This document shows positions 7,354-15,746 of a stretch of DNA of 42,370 bases, in pieces. The notes beneath the pieces are model-generated. The model was not told the origin of the DNA. It worked only from the letters and a program-made list of their open reading frames with translations, and did no database searches. The stretch is taken from the NCBI RefSeq assembly GCF_022968135.1, contig NZ_JALJRA010000030.1, forward strand, positions 1-42,370. Reading direction: 5' to 3'. Both the position numbers and the translations under genes were made by a program. Position 1 is the first letter of the stretch. Each line of letters begins with the position of its first letter. This stretch comes from Pseudorhizobium tarimense (GTDB taxonomy: Bacteria; Pseudomonadota; Alphaproteobacteria; Rhizobiales; Rhizobiaceae).

Positions 7354-8814
7354 ATGAGCGTTGGCAGCATCGTTCTTGTCGTCCTAGTGCTCGCCGTCGT
7401 CGGCTATGTTCTCGGAAGGCGCCGCGCCCTTTCGACCTCCGCCGCCACCGGAACGCGGCTTCACTCCCTCCCCGGCTATTACGGCCAAACCGTCGCTCTT
7501 TTCGTGGCAGTGCCGGCTCTGCTGGTGCTCGCAGCCTGGCTGTTCGCTCAGCCGATCCTGATCGAAAACCGGGTTCGCGGCATGATCCCCGACAGCGTCA
7601 TCCCTGAAGGCGGCGCCCGCAGCCTCGTGATGGCGGACGTGCGCAACATTGCCGGCGGCCTCGACGCAGTCCTGCGTCGTGACGCTCTCAATGAGGACGC
7701 TCTGGTCAACGGCAACCTGGACTTCTCCAATGTCCGTGTGCGCCTCGCCGACGTCGGTGTGGCTCTTGGCAGCGACGTGCCGCGCGAAGTCTTCGATGCA
7801 GCTGTCACCTACCGCCAGAGCGCCAAATACGGCAGCATCGGCATGACGGTCGTCGTACTCGCGATTGCGCTTGCATTGGGCGCGTGGTCCTTGATGCGCA
7901 TCAAGCCGAAGTTGCGTGCACGCAATGTCAGCGAGAACTTCATCCAGGCCCTCCTGATCGCGTCATCGACCATCGCCATCCTGACCACGGTCGGGATCAT
8001 CTTTTCGCTGGTGTTCGAGACCGCGAACTTCTTCCGTATGTATCCGGCCTCAGAGTTCTTCTTCTCGACCGTGTGGAACCCTCAGTTCCGGGGCGGCTCT
8101 GACCTCGGTATCATCCCGCTTCTGTGGGGTACGCTTTACGTGTCCTTCGTGGCATTGCTCGTCGCCGTGCCGATCGGTCTGATGATCGCCATCTATCTTG
8201 CCGACTATGCCGGTTCCAGGCTGCGTAGCTTCGCCAAGCCAGCCATCGAGATCCTCGCCGGCATCCCGACCATCGTCTACGGTCTCTTCGCACTGATCAC
8301 CGTGGGCCCCTTCCTGCGAGACTGGATCGCGCAACCGATGGGCCTGGGTAACTCCTCGTCATCGGTGCTCACCGCCGGCCTCGTGATGGGCGTGATGATC
8401 ATCCCCTTCGTCAGTTCTCTGTCGGACGACATCATCAATGCGGTGCCGCAGGCGATGCGCGACGGCTCCTTTGCGCTCGGCGCGACGCAGTCGGAAACCA
8501 TCAAGAAGGTCATCTTGCCGGCAGCGCTTCCTGGCATCGTCGGCGCCATCCTGCTGGCCGCCAGCCGTGCCATCGGCGAAACCATGATCGTGGTGCTGGG
8601 GGCCGGCGCCGCCGCCCGCCTCGACCTCAACCCCTTCGAGGCAATGACCACCATCACGGTCAAGATCGTCAGCCAGTTGACCGGCGATACCGAATTCGCA
8701 AGCCCCGAGACGCTCGTTGCCTTTGCGCTGGGTCTTACGCTCTTTGTCTTCACGCTGGCGCTGAACGTGCTCGCCCTCTACATCGTGCGCAAATATCGGG
8801 AGCAGTACGAATGA
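7354..8814 (+). CDS. pstC: Phosphate ABC transporter permease PstC
   Basis: A 486-residue inner-membrane permease, about 165 residues longer than E. coli PstC. The extra N-terminal part contains two hydrophobic segments (about 2-20 and 45-68) followed by a periplasmic-type loop (about 70-150), then the conserved six-helix MetI-like core from about residue 165. The ABC-contact EAA loop is visible as PQAMRDGSFALGATQSETIK, followed by LPAALPGIVGAILLAASRA and IGETM. Such long PstC/PstA proteins are usual in rhizobia. ATG 7354 follows AGAGGA. The last four bases overlap pstA in ATGA, so the two permeases are translationally coupled and would be made in equal amounts. Confidence 0.92.
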   Translation: MSVGSIVLVVLVLAVVGYVLGRRRALSTSAATGTRLHSLPGYYGQTVALFVAVPALLVLAAWLFAQPILIENRVRGMIPDSVIPEGGARSLVMADVRNIAGGLDAVLRRDALNEDALVNGNLDFSNVRVRLADVGVALGSDVPREVFDAAVTYRQSAKYGSIGMTVVVLAIALALGAWSLMRIKPKLRARNVSENFIQALLIASSTIAILTTVGIIFSLVFETANFFRMYPASEFFFSTVWNPQFRGGSDLGIIPLLWGTLYVSFVALLVAVPIGLMIAIYLADYAGSRLRSFAKPAIEILAGIPTIVYGLFALITVGPFLRDWIAQPMGLGNSSSSVLTAGLVMGVMIIPFVSSLSDDIINAVPQAMRDGSFALGATQSETIKKVILPAALPGIVGAILLAASRAIGETMIVVLGAGAAARLDLNPFEAMTTITVKIVSQLTGDTEFASPETLVAFALGLTLFVFTLALNVLALYIVRKYREQYE

Positions 8815-10145
8815 CCGACGCGATCGCTGCAACACAGGGCAAGGCAGCTCTGTCCGGTGACGCCCGCACGCGCCGCCGTCACGCGGCCGAGCGCCGCTTC
8901 CGAATGATGGGCCTCTTGGCGGTCGCCCTCGGCGTGCTCGCCCTTGTGGGCTTGCTGTTCTCCATCCTGTCGAGTGGCCTGTCGTCCTTCCGCCAGACCT
9001 ATGTGACCATGGATATTTACCTCGATCCGGGCATTCTCGATAAGGCGGGCAACCGCAATCCAGAGGATCTCGCCAAGGTCACCACCTTCGGCTACGCGCC
9101 GCTGATCAAGAACTCGCTGGCGAAGGCCATGAACGACAAGGGCTTCAACAGCCAGTTGGAAGCGGGTCCCGCCGCCGAACTGGTCTCCGCGGAAGCTCCG
9201 GCGATCCTGCGCCGCTACGTGCTCAACAACCCCGATCAGATCGGCGAGACGGTGGAATTCAACCTCCTCGCCTCCGGACGCATCGACGGCTACTACAAAG
9301 GCCGTGTCACGATGGCGAGTGCTGAACTCGACCGCAACATTTCGCCGGAGCAGTTGCAGCTGGCCGACGAGCTGAAGGAAGCCGGCATCCTCACCACGCG
9401 CTTCAACTGGGACTTTCTGACCGCACCCGATGCCTCCGACACCCGGCCTGAAGCGGCCGGCGTCGGCGTCGCTATCCTCGGCTCGGCTTATATGATGCTG
9501 ATCGTCCTGGCGCTTTCCCTGCCGATCGGTGTTGCAGCCTCCATTTATCTCGAGGAGTTCGCGCCGCAGAACTGGTTTACCGACCTCATCGAGGTCAATA
9601 TCGCCAACCTTGCTGCCGTACCCTCCATCGTGTTCGGCATCCTCGGTCTGGCGGCATTCATCAACTTCGCCGGTCTGCCGCAGTCGGCACCGATTGTCGG
9701 CGGCCTCGTCCTGGCGCTGATGACGCTTCCGACCATCATCATCGCCACCCGTGCTGCGCTAAAAGCTGTTCCGCCGTCGATCCGCAGCGCTGCCCTTGGG
9801 GTCGGCGCATCCAAGATGCAGGCGATCTTCCACCACGTCGTTCCGCTCGCCATGCCGGGCATCCTCACGGGAACCATCATCGGTCTGGCCCAGGCACTCG
9901 GGGAAACCGCTCCGCTGCTCCTCATCGGCATGGTCGCCTTTGTGCGTGACTACCCCGCAGCGCCGCCGGAAGGCTTCTTCGATCCCGCGTCCGCTCTGCC
10001 GGTGCAGGTCTACAACTGGACCCAGCGCGGCGACCCGGCCTTTGTGGAGCGTGCCTCAGGAGCCATCATCGTGCTACTGGTCTTCCTGCTGCTCATGAAC
10101 CTGATTGCCATCATTCTTCGCCGTCGCTTCGAGCGGCGCTGGTAA
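8811..10145 (+). CDS. pstA: Phosphate ABC transporter permease PstA
   Basis: A 444-residue partner permease of PstC. One transmembrane helix lies near residues 30-58 after an Arg-rich N-terminus (RTRRRHAAERRFRMMG), then comes a periplasmic domain of about 160 residues, then the six-helix transport core (SAYMMLIVLALSLPIGVAAS onward). The EAA loop PPSIRSAALGVGASKMQAIF plus HHVVPLAMPGILTGTIIGLA and QALGETAPLLLIG are typical of PstA. The periplasmic insertion is absent from the shorter enterobacterial protein but usual in alphaproteobacteria. ATG 8811 overlaps the pstC stop; pstB begins 12 bases after its own stop. Confidence 0.92.
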   Translation: MTDAIAATQGKAALSGDARTRRRHAAERRFRMMGLLAVALGVLALVGLLFSILSSGLSSFRQTYVTMDIYLDPGILDKAGNRNPEDLAKVTTFGYAPLIKNSLAKAMNDKGFNSQLEAGPAAELVSAEAPAILRRYVLNNPDQIGETVEFNLLASGRIDGYYKGRVTMASAELDRNISPEQLQLADELKEAGILTTRFNWDFLTAPDASDTRPEAAGVGVAILGSAYMMLIVLALSLPIGVAASIYLEEFAPQNWFTDLIEVNIANLAAVPSIVFGILGLAAFINFAGLPQSAPIVGGLVLALMTLPTIIIATRAALKAVPPSIRSAALGVGASKMQAIFHHVVPLAMPGILTGTIIGLAQALGETAPLLLIGMVAFVRDYPAAPPEGFFDPASALPVQVYNWTQRGDPAFVERASGAIIVLLVFLLLMNLIAIILRRRFERRW

Positions 10146-10157
10146 GGGAGGAGCGTT

Positions 10158-10973
10158 ATGAACATGCTGACTGAAGCTGCGACCGAAAAAGCGCTGGAAC
10201 GGAAAATGAGCGAAATCAACTACAAGATGGTCGGCAAGGACGTGTCCGTTTATTACGGCGACAAGCGGGCCCTGTTCGACGTCAATCTCGGCGTCCGTAA
10301 CAACACGGTTACTGCGCTCATCGGCCCCTCCGGCTGCGGTAAGTCCACCTTTCTGCGCTGCCTCAACCGGATGAACGACACGATCGCCAATGCCAAGGTG
10401 ACCGGCAAGATCACGCTGGATGGGCAAGACATCCACGATCCGGATATTGACGTCGTGGAGCTTCGCGCCCGCGTCGGCATGGTGTTCCAGAAGCCGAACC
10501 CCTTCCCGAAGTCGATCTACGAAAACGTCGCCTACGGCCCGCGCATCCACGGCCTGGCACGCGGCAAATCGGACCTCGACCAGATCGTCGAAAGCAGCTT
10601 GCAGAAGGCGGGCCTCTGGGCGGAAGTCAAGGACCGCCTGCATGAGGCCGGCACTGGCCTGTCCGGCGGCCAGCAGCAGCGTCTGTGCATCGCCCGCGCG
10701 GTCGCCGTCTCGCCGGAAGTGATCCTGATGGACGAGCCCTGCTCGGCGCTCGACCCGATCGCCACGGCCAAGGTCGAGGAACTGATCCACGAGCTGCGGA
10801 CGAACTATTCGATCGTCATCGTCACCCATTCCATGCAGCAGGCAGCCCGCGTCTCCCAGCGCACGGCGATGTTCCACCTCGGGCATCTTGTGGAGGAAGA
10901 CGACACGGACAAGATGTTCACCAATCCCAACGATCAGCGCACCCAGGATTACATTATGGGCCGCTTCGGCTGA
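10158..10973 (+). CDS. pstB: Phosphate ABC transporter ATP-binding protein PstB
   Basis: A 271-residue ABC ATPase powering PstCA. Visible: Walker A GPSGCGKST (56-64), Q-loop FQKPNPFPKSIYENVAYGPR (110-129), ABC signature LSGGQQQR (168-175), Walker B VILMDEPCSALDP (188-200) and switch His in VTHSMQQA. MDEPCSALDP and NPFPKSI are characteristic of PstB within the family. ATG 10158 follows GGAGGAG; a second in-frame Met two codons later gives nearly the same protein. Separated by 12 bases from pstA and 43 bases from phoU. Confidence 0.95.
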   Translation: MNMLTEAATEKALERKMSEINYKMVGKDVSVYYGDKRALFDVNLGVRNNTVTALIGPSGCGKSTFLRCLNRMNDTIANAKVTGKITLDGQDIHDPDIDVVELRARVGMVFQKPNPFPKSIYENVAYGPRIHGLARGKSDLDQIVESSLQKAGLWAEVKDRLHEAGTGLSGGQQQRLCIARAVAVSPEVILMDEPCSALDPIATAKVEELIHELRTNYSIVIVTHSMQQAARVSQRTAMFHLGHLVEEDDTDKMFTNPNDQRTQDYIMGRFG

Positions 10974-11016
10974 TCCGGCTCCGGCTGTCAGGCGCAAACA
11001 TTCGAGGAGCAAAGTC

Positions 11017-11736
11017 ATGCCATCGACCCACATCATGTCGGCTTATGATGAAGAGCTTAAATACCTGAAGCGCCGCATTTCGGAGATGGGCGGCCTTGCC
11101 GAGCAGATGTGCGCCGATGCCGTGCGGGCGCTCGTCAACTCCGATACCGCTCTGGCGCAGAAGGTGATCTCCGACGACGTGATCCTCGACACGGCGGAAC
11201 GCGAGATCGGCGAGAAGGCGATTGTGACGATCGCCAAGCGGCAGCCGATGGCGTCGGACCTCCGCGAGATTATCGGCTCTCTCCGTATCGCCGCCGACCT
11301 CGAGCGGGTGGGTGATCTCGGAAAGAACACCGCAAAGCGCGTCATTGCTGTGCAGGAAACGGGGATTCCCCGCAACCTCGCCCGTGGTCTGGAGCACCTG
11401 TCGGAGCTCGCACTCGTACAGCTGAAGGATGTGCTCGACGTCTATGCGACGCGGTCTGCCGAGAAGGCCGAGGCCATTCGTCAGCGCGACGAGGAGATCG
11501 ACGCGATCTATACCTCGCTGTTCCGCGAGCTGCTCACCTACATGATGGAAGATCCGCGCAACATCACCAGCTGCACGCATCTTCTGTTTTGCGCCAAGAA
11601 CATCGAGCGCATCGGCGATCATGCCACCAACATCGCCGAGACGATCTATTACATGGCCACCGGCTTCCAGCCGGACGGCGAGCGGCCGAAGGATGACCGG
11701 TCCAACACGCTCAGCACCATTCTGAGCGACGAGTAA
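11017..11736 (+). CDS. phoU: Phosphate transport system regulatory protein PhoU
   Basis: A 239-residue, all-helical, metal-binding regulator that links PstB and PhoR and represses the Pho response when phosphate is sufficient. It has two PhoU repeats: the first contains ADLERVGDLGKNTAKR and the second KNIERIGDHATNIAETIYY. Each carries the E(R)xGD motif whose acidic residues bind metal clusters. The chosen start is ATG 11017, after GAGGAG; the reading frame stays open upstream into pstB, but that part is the shadow of another frame. It lies between pstB and phoB, the standard order. Confidence 0.94.
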   Translation: MPSTHIMSAYDEELKYLKRRISEMGGLAEQMCADAVRALVNSDTALAQKVISDDVILDTAEREIGEKAIVTIAKRQPMASDLREIIGSLRIAADLERVGDLGKNTAKRVIAVQETGIPRNLARGLEHLSELALVQLKDVLDVYATRSAEKAEAIRQRDEEIDAIYTSLFRELLTYMMEDPRNITSCTHLLFCAKNIERIGDHATNIAETIYYMATGFQPDGERPKDDRSNTLSTILSDE

Positions 11737-11754
11737 GACCGACGGAGCATTCGC

Positions 11755-12438
11755 ATGCAGCCTAAGATTACCGTTGTGGAAGACGAAGAGGCGCTGAGCG
11801 TTCTTCTTCGTTACAACCTGGAAGCGGAAGGATACGAAGTCGAAACGATCCTGAAGGGCGATGAAGCCGAGGTGCGGCTTCAGGAGCGCATTCCGGATCT
11901 CTTGATCCTCGACTGGATGCTGCCCGGCGTGTCCGGCATCGAGCTTTGCCGGCGCTTGCGCATGCGCCGCGAAACGGAGCGTCTGCCGATCATCATGCTG
12001 ACGGCCCGTGGCGAAGAGAGTGAACGCATTCGCGGCCTCTCCACCGGGGCCGATGACTATGTGGTAAAGCCGTTTTCCACGCCGGAACTGATGGCGCGGG
12101 TCAAAGCCATGCTGCGCCGCGCACGGCCGGAAGTTCTGTCGGCGGTTCTGCGCTGCGGCGATATAGAGCTGGATCGCGAGACGCATCGGGTTCACCGCAA
12201 GAGCCGCGAAGTTCGTCTTGGCCCGACCGAGTTCCGTCTTCTGGAATTCCTGATGTCGTCGCCCGGCCGCGTCTTCTCCCGCTCGCAGCTTCTGGACGGC
12301 GTCTGGGGCCACGACATCTATGTCGACGAACGGACGGTCGACGTCCATGTCGGGCGCCTGCGCAAGGCGCTCAACTCCTCCAACATGCAAGATGTCATCC
12401 GCACCGTTCGCGGCGCGGGTTATTCTATGGAGACCTAA
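11755..12438 (+). CDS. phoB: Phosphate regulon response regulator PhoB
   Basis: A 227-residue OmpR-family regulator. The receiver domain (1-120) has the acidic pocket VVEDEEA, phosphoacceptor Asp53 in LILDWMLPG, Thr83 in MLTARGEE and Lys105 in DDYVVKPF. The winged-helix domain (about 130-227) contains RLGPTEFRLLEFLMSSPGRV and DERTVDVHVGRLRKAL, the recognition helix that reads CTGTCAT half-sites. When phosphorylated by PhoR it should act at the Pho box upstream of pstS. It is last in the cluster, 18 bases after phoU, and is followed by an intrinsic terminator. Confidence 0.95.
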   Translation: MQPKITVVEDEEALSVLLRYNLEAEGYEVETILKGDEAEVRLQERIPDLLILDWMLPGVSGIELCRRLRMRRETERLPIIMLTARGEESERIRGLSTGADDYVVKPFSTPELMARVKAMLRRARPEVLSAVLRCGDIELDRETHRVHRKSREVRLGPTEFRLLEFLMSSPGRVFSRSQLLDGVWGHDIYVDERTVDVHVGRLRKALNSSNMQDVIRTVRGAGYSMET

Positions 12439-12469
12439 TCAGCGCCTCTGCGCGGGACAAGGAACAAAG

Positions 12470-12493
12470 AAGCGGGCCGGAGCCCGCTTTTTT
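12470..12493 (+). terminator. Intrinsic terminator after phoB
   Basis: AGCGGGC (12471-12477) and GCCCGCT (12482-12488) form a perfect 7-bp stem with loop CGGA, extended by an A-T pair and followed by five T residues to 12493. It lies 32 bases past the phoB stop and 22 bases before the end of convergent gcrA; the A-rich side also makes it usable from the gcrA side. Confidence 0.9.
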
Positions 12494-12515
12494 CGTCTGA
12501 GGATATTGTCCGGCT

Positions 12516-13049
12516 TCAGGCGCGGGCTGCCGCGGCCTTCCGGCGCTCTGCCACCGGCTGGTATGCGAGTTTGGCATGATAGCTGCAATAGGGGGAGGCG
12601 TCGGCGGCGTCCACGCCGCAGAAGTGGAAGTCGTCCTTGAGCGGGTCGCCAACCGGCCACTTGCAGGTGCGTTCGGTCAGATCGGTCAGCGAGAGCTTGC
12701 GGGAGATCGGCACGACCACGTTGGTTGCGGGGACATATTGCATCTCCTGCACGGTATCGAGATCAATCTCTTCCTTGAGTGCCGTTGCGCCGATCGTTCG
12801 CGGCACGGTACGGGTGGCGACACGGGCAGGATAGTTCGCCGGACGGGCAGGTGCTGCGACACGCTTAGTTCCGCGAGCAGCGGCCGGAGTGCCGCCCGCC
12901 TTGGCGCGGCCCGGAAGGTTCAGACGGTGCACCTTGCCGATCACGGCGTTGCGGCTAACGCCGCCCAGCTGTGCTGCGATCTGGCTGGCACTCAGGCCCT
13001 CGGCCCAAAGTCTCTTCAGTTTCTCGACGCGCTCATCTGTCCAGTTCAT
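12516..13049 (-). CDS. gcrA: Cell-cycle regulator GcrA
   Basis: A 177-residue GcrA-family transcription factor, which in Caulobacter recruits sigma-70 RNA polymerase at promoters carrying CcrM-methylated GANTC sites. The DNA-binding N-terminus is intact: MNWTDERVEKLKRLWAEGLS, then ASQIAAQLGGVSRNAVIGKV and HRLNLPGR. An Ala/Pro/Arg linker follows, then the C-terminal sigma-binding domain with RTCKWPVGDP, FHFCGVD and SPYCSYHAKLAYQP. The ATG at 13049 was chosen over an upstream in-frame start because it matches the family N-terminus and follows GGAGAGC. The upstream region holds a dense GANTC cluster, which suggests methylation-dependent expression of gcrA or of the divergent argD. Confidence 0.94.
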   Translation of the reverse strand: MNWTDERVEKLKRLWAEGLSASQIAAQLGGVSRNAVIGKVHRLNLPGRAKAGGTPAAARGTKRVAAPARPANYPARVATRTVPRTIGATALKEEIDLDTVQEMQYVPATNVVVPISRKLSLTDLTERTCKWPVGDPLKDDFHFCGVDAADASPYCSYHAKLAYQPVAERRKAAAARA

Positions 13050-13202
13050 GCCCGCTCTCCGCCTTTTGAACGTAATTCGGCATGCAGAATCCCTCACCGC
13101 CTGCCACGAACATCATTTCGTGCCAGCCACTATATCTAGGCTTTGGGTGACTAGTTCCGCCGCATGCAGTCTAGTTGTTGATTACTAAACTACTGGTCGG
13201 CA

Positions 13203-13278
13203 GACTCCGTGGCAAGAGTCGCCGGAATCGTCTCGAATCGATTTCTCGGTTTTCCCCAACTTGCTTTTCGGGCGAGTC
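13203..13278. promoter_or_regulatory. Cluster of five GANTC (CcrM) sites between gcrA and argD
   Basis: GANTC occurs at 13203 (GACTC), 13216 (GAGTC), 13225 (GAATC), 13235 (GAATC) and 13274 (GAGTC), with another at 13087 closer to gcrA. In random sequence about one per 256 bases is expected, so five in 76 bases is a strong excess. The cluster is 154-229 bases upstream of the gcrA start and 150-225 bases upstream of argD. CcrM methylates this site in alphaproteobacteria and GcrA reads it. Confidence 0.6.
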
Positions 13279-13321
13279 ATTTTTGTCACAGCCGCAGCGG
13301 CGGCCAGAAGTGCCGCATTTG

Positions 13322-13350
13322 TTGACATGCCGGGGGGAAACGGGAATAGT
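13322..13350 (+). promoter_or_regulatory. Sigma-70-type promoter for argD
   Basis: Perfect -35 TTGACA (13322-13327), 17-base spacer, -10 AATAGT (13345-13350; four of six). It is 78 bases before the argD ATG and points toward it. With 378 bases free of genes between gcrA and argD, this is the best promoter candidate for the arg operon. Confidence 0.55.
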
Positions 13351-13356
13351 GCCCGC

Positions 13357-13373
13357 GCCGCCCACAGGGCGGC
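13357..13373 (+). promoter_or_regulatory. Hairpin in the argD leader
   Basis: GCCGCCC (13357-13363) and GGGCGGC (13367-13373) pair perfectly over 7 bp with loop ACA, followed by ATTTTGATTT. It lies in the predicted transcribed leader, 54 bases before the argD start. It could be an attenuator or an mRNA stabiliser; no leader peptide or antiterminator was identified. Confidence 0.4.
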
Positions 13374-13427
13374 ATTTTGATTTGGTCGCCGGCCTGAAGA
13401 GCCGCTTCGCCGAAGGAGTCCGTCATC

Positions 13428-14624
13428 ATGGCTGAACCCGCGTTGTTCGAGACCTACAACCGCGCTCCGCTCCGTTTCGAGCGCGGGGAGGGCGTCTGGC
13501 TGACGACGGAAAGCGGCGAACGCTATATGGACTTCGCGGCCGGGATTGCCGTGAACTCGCTGGGCCACGCCCATCCGCATCTGGTTGCGGCGCTGAAGGA
13601 TCAGGCAGACAAGCTCTGGCATCTGTCCAATCTCTATGACGTACCCGGCCAGGAGAAGCTCGCGCGGCGCCTGACGGAAGCCACGTTCGCCGACAGAGTC
13701 TTCTTCACCAATTCTGGCGCTGAGGCGCTGGAGGCGTCCATCAAGACAGCGCGGCGCTACCAGTATGCCAAGGGCCATCCCGAACGCTTCCATATCATCA
13801 CCTTCGAGGGCGCCTTCCACGGTCGCACGCTTGCGGCGATTGCCGCAGGCGGCCAGCCCAAGTACCTGGAAGGTTTTGGTCCCAAGGTGCAGGGCTTCGA
13901 CCAGGTGCCGTTTGGCGATCTGGATGCGGTCAAAGCAGCGATAACAGAAGCCACGGCGGCAATCCTGATCGAGCCGATCCAGGGGGAAGGCGGCCTTCGC
14001 CTCGCATCGAAGGAATTCCTGCACGCGCTGCGCCAGCTCTGCGACGAGCACGGCCTTCTGCTGATCCTGGATGAAGTCCAGTGCGGCGTCGGCCGTACCT
14101 GCAAGTTCTTCGCCCACGAATGGGCAGGCATCACGCCGGACATCATGGCTGTTGCCAAGGGGATCGGCGGCGGCTTCCCGCTCGGCGCCTGCCTGGCAAC
14201 GGAAGAGGCCGCAAGCGGCATGAAGCCCGGCACGCATGGAACCACCTACGGCGGCAATCCGCTGGCGATGTCGGTCGGCAACGCGGTACTGGACGTAGTG
14301 CTTGCTGACGGCTTCCTGGAGCATGTCCAGGACGTGGCGCTGGTCTTCCGGCAGGGCTTGGAGGGTCTGAAGGACCGTTTCCCGGACGTGATCGAAGAAA
14401 TCCGCGGCGATGGCCTGATGCTCGGCATTAAGGCAAAGGTGGCGAACACGGAGCTGCTGATGGCGATGCGTGAGGAGCACCTGCTCGGCGTGCCGGCCGG
14501 CGACAACGTCATCCGGTTGTTGCCGCCGCTGACCGTCACGGCCGAGGAAGCCCGTGAAGGGCTTGCCCGCATCGAGCGTGCGGCCGGAAGCCTCAGCAAG
14601 TCGACCTTAAGAAAAACGGCGTAA
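13428..14624 (+). CDS. argD: Acetylornithine aminotransferase
   Basis: A 398-residue PLP-dependent class III aminotransferase of arginine (and lysine) synthesis, converting N-acetylglutamate semialdehyde to N-acetylornithine. Seen: FTNSGAEALEASIK for cofactor phosphate binding, FHGRTLAA, IEPIQGEGG, the ring-nitrogen Asp215 in LILDEVQCGVGRTGK-like LILDEVQCGVGRTCK, and Schiff-base Lys244 in AVAKGIGGGFPLGA. The start ATG 13428 follows AAGGAG. argF follows 34 bases later, so argD-argF is an operon, the usual rhizobial pairing, with hslO next. All catalytic residues are present. Confidence 0.94.
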   Translation: MAEPALFETYNRAPLRFERGEGVWLTTESGERYMDFAAGIAVNSLGHAHPHLVAALKDQADKLWHLSNLYDVPGQEKLARRLTEATFADRVFFTNSGAEALEASIKTARRYQYAKGHPERFHIITFEGAFHGRTLAAIAAGGQPKYLEGFGPKVQGFDQVPFGDLDAVKAAITEATAAILIEPIQGEGGLRLASKEFLHALRQLCDEHGLLLILDEVQCGVGRTCKFFAHEWAGITPDIMAVAKGIGGGFPLGACLATEEAASGMKPGTHGTTYGGNPLAMSVGNAVLDVVLADGFLEHVQDVALVFRQGLEGLKDRFPDVIEEIRGDGLMLGIKAKVANTELLMAMREEHLLGVPAGDNVIRLLPPLTVTAEEAREGLARIERAAGSLSKSTLRKTA

Positions 14625-14658
14625 GGAGTGGAGGGCGCTTTAGCCCTCGTCGTAAGTC

Positions 14659-15576
14659 ATGGCGTCACCGAAGCATTTTCTCGATATCTCAGCCGTCTCT
14701 GCCGCAGATCTGCGCGCAATCCTGGAGGACGCGAAGACCCGCAAGCAGGCGACTAAAGCTGGCACTGCCGAAAAGCCGCTTGCCGGCAAGATGCTCGCGA
14801 TGATCTTCGAGAAGCCGTCGACCCGCACCCGCGTCTCCTTCGATGTGGGTATGCGTCAGCTCGGCGGCGAGACCCTGTTCCTTTCCGGCACGGAAATGCA
14901 GCTGGGACGCGCGGAAACGATCGGTGACACCGCCCGCGTGCTGTCGCGCTACGTGGACGCCATCATGATCCGCACCACGGACCATGCCCGCATGCTGGAG
15001 ATGGCAGAGCATGCCACCGTACCAGTCATCAACGCCCTGACGGATGACACCCACCCCTGCCAGATCATGGCCGACATCATGACCTTTGAGGAGCATCGCG
15101 GGCCGGTCGAGGGCAAGACGATCGCCTGGACCGGCGACGGCAACAATGTCCTGCATTCGCTCGTGGAGGGATCGGCTCGCTTCGGCTACCGGATGAACAT
15201 GGCCGTTCCCATGGGTTCGGAGCCGGATGACAAGTTCCTTAACTGGGCGCGCAATAATGGCGGGCAGATCATGCTTTGCCATGACGCTGAGCGCGCCGTA
15301 TCGGGCGTCGATTGTGTCGTCACTGACACCTGGGTGTCGATGAACCAGGAGCACAAGGCGCGCGGCCACAACATCTTCCAGCCTTACCAGGTCAATGCTC
15401 AGCTGATGAAGCAGGCGGACAAGCACGCGCTCTTCATGCACTGCCTGCCCGCCCACCGCGGCGAAGAGGTGACCGACGAGGTGATCGACGGACCGCAGTC
15501 GGTGGTGTTCGACGAGGCCGAAAATCGCCTGCATGCGCAGAAGTCGATCCTCGCCTGGTGCTTCGGCGCGCTCTGA
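14659..15576 (+). CDS. argF: Ornithine carbamoyltransferase, anabolic
   Basis: A 305-residue enzyme joining carbamoyl phosphate and ornithine to make citrulline. The carbamoyl-phosphate loop is STRTR (54-58), with HPCQ (132-135) and the ornithine-binding HCLPAHRGEE (261-270) both intact. Length is typical of anabolic trimeric enzymes. It begins 34 bases after argD with which it shares a pathway; 170 bases separate it from hslO. Confidence 0.95.
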   Translation: MASPKHFLDISAVSAADLRAILEDAKTRKQATKAGTAEKPLAGKMLAMIFEKPSTRTRVSFDVGMRQLGGETLFLSGTEMQLGRAETIGDTARVLSRYVDAIMIRTTDHARMLEMAEHATVPVINALTDDTHPCQIMADIMTFEEHRGPVEGKTIAWTGDGNNVLHSLVEGSARFGYRMNMAVPMGSEPDDKFLNWARNNGGQIMLCHDAERAVSGVDCVVTDTWVSMNQEHKARGHNIFQPYQVNAQLMKQADKHALFMHCLPAHRGEEVTDEVIDGPQSVVFDEAENRLHAQKSILAWCFGAL

Positions 15577-15746
15577 AGCGCAAGGCTTGATTTCGGCAAA
15601 AGCCGATCCCATCTGTCGCCTTTCGTTAGCGCTGCCGCAGCCGGCGGCGCCTCACACACATCGCCGACGTCTTTTTGCGCCGCAGCGGTTCCGCACGGGC
15701 CCGCGCATGTATAGAAGCTGGACTGGTCGGCGCGAAGGAGCAAGCC

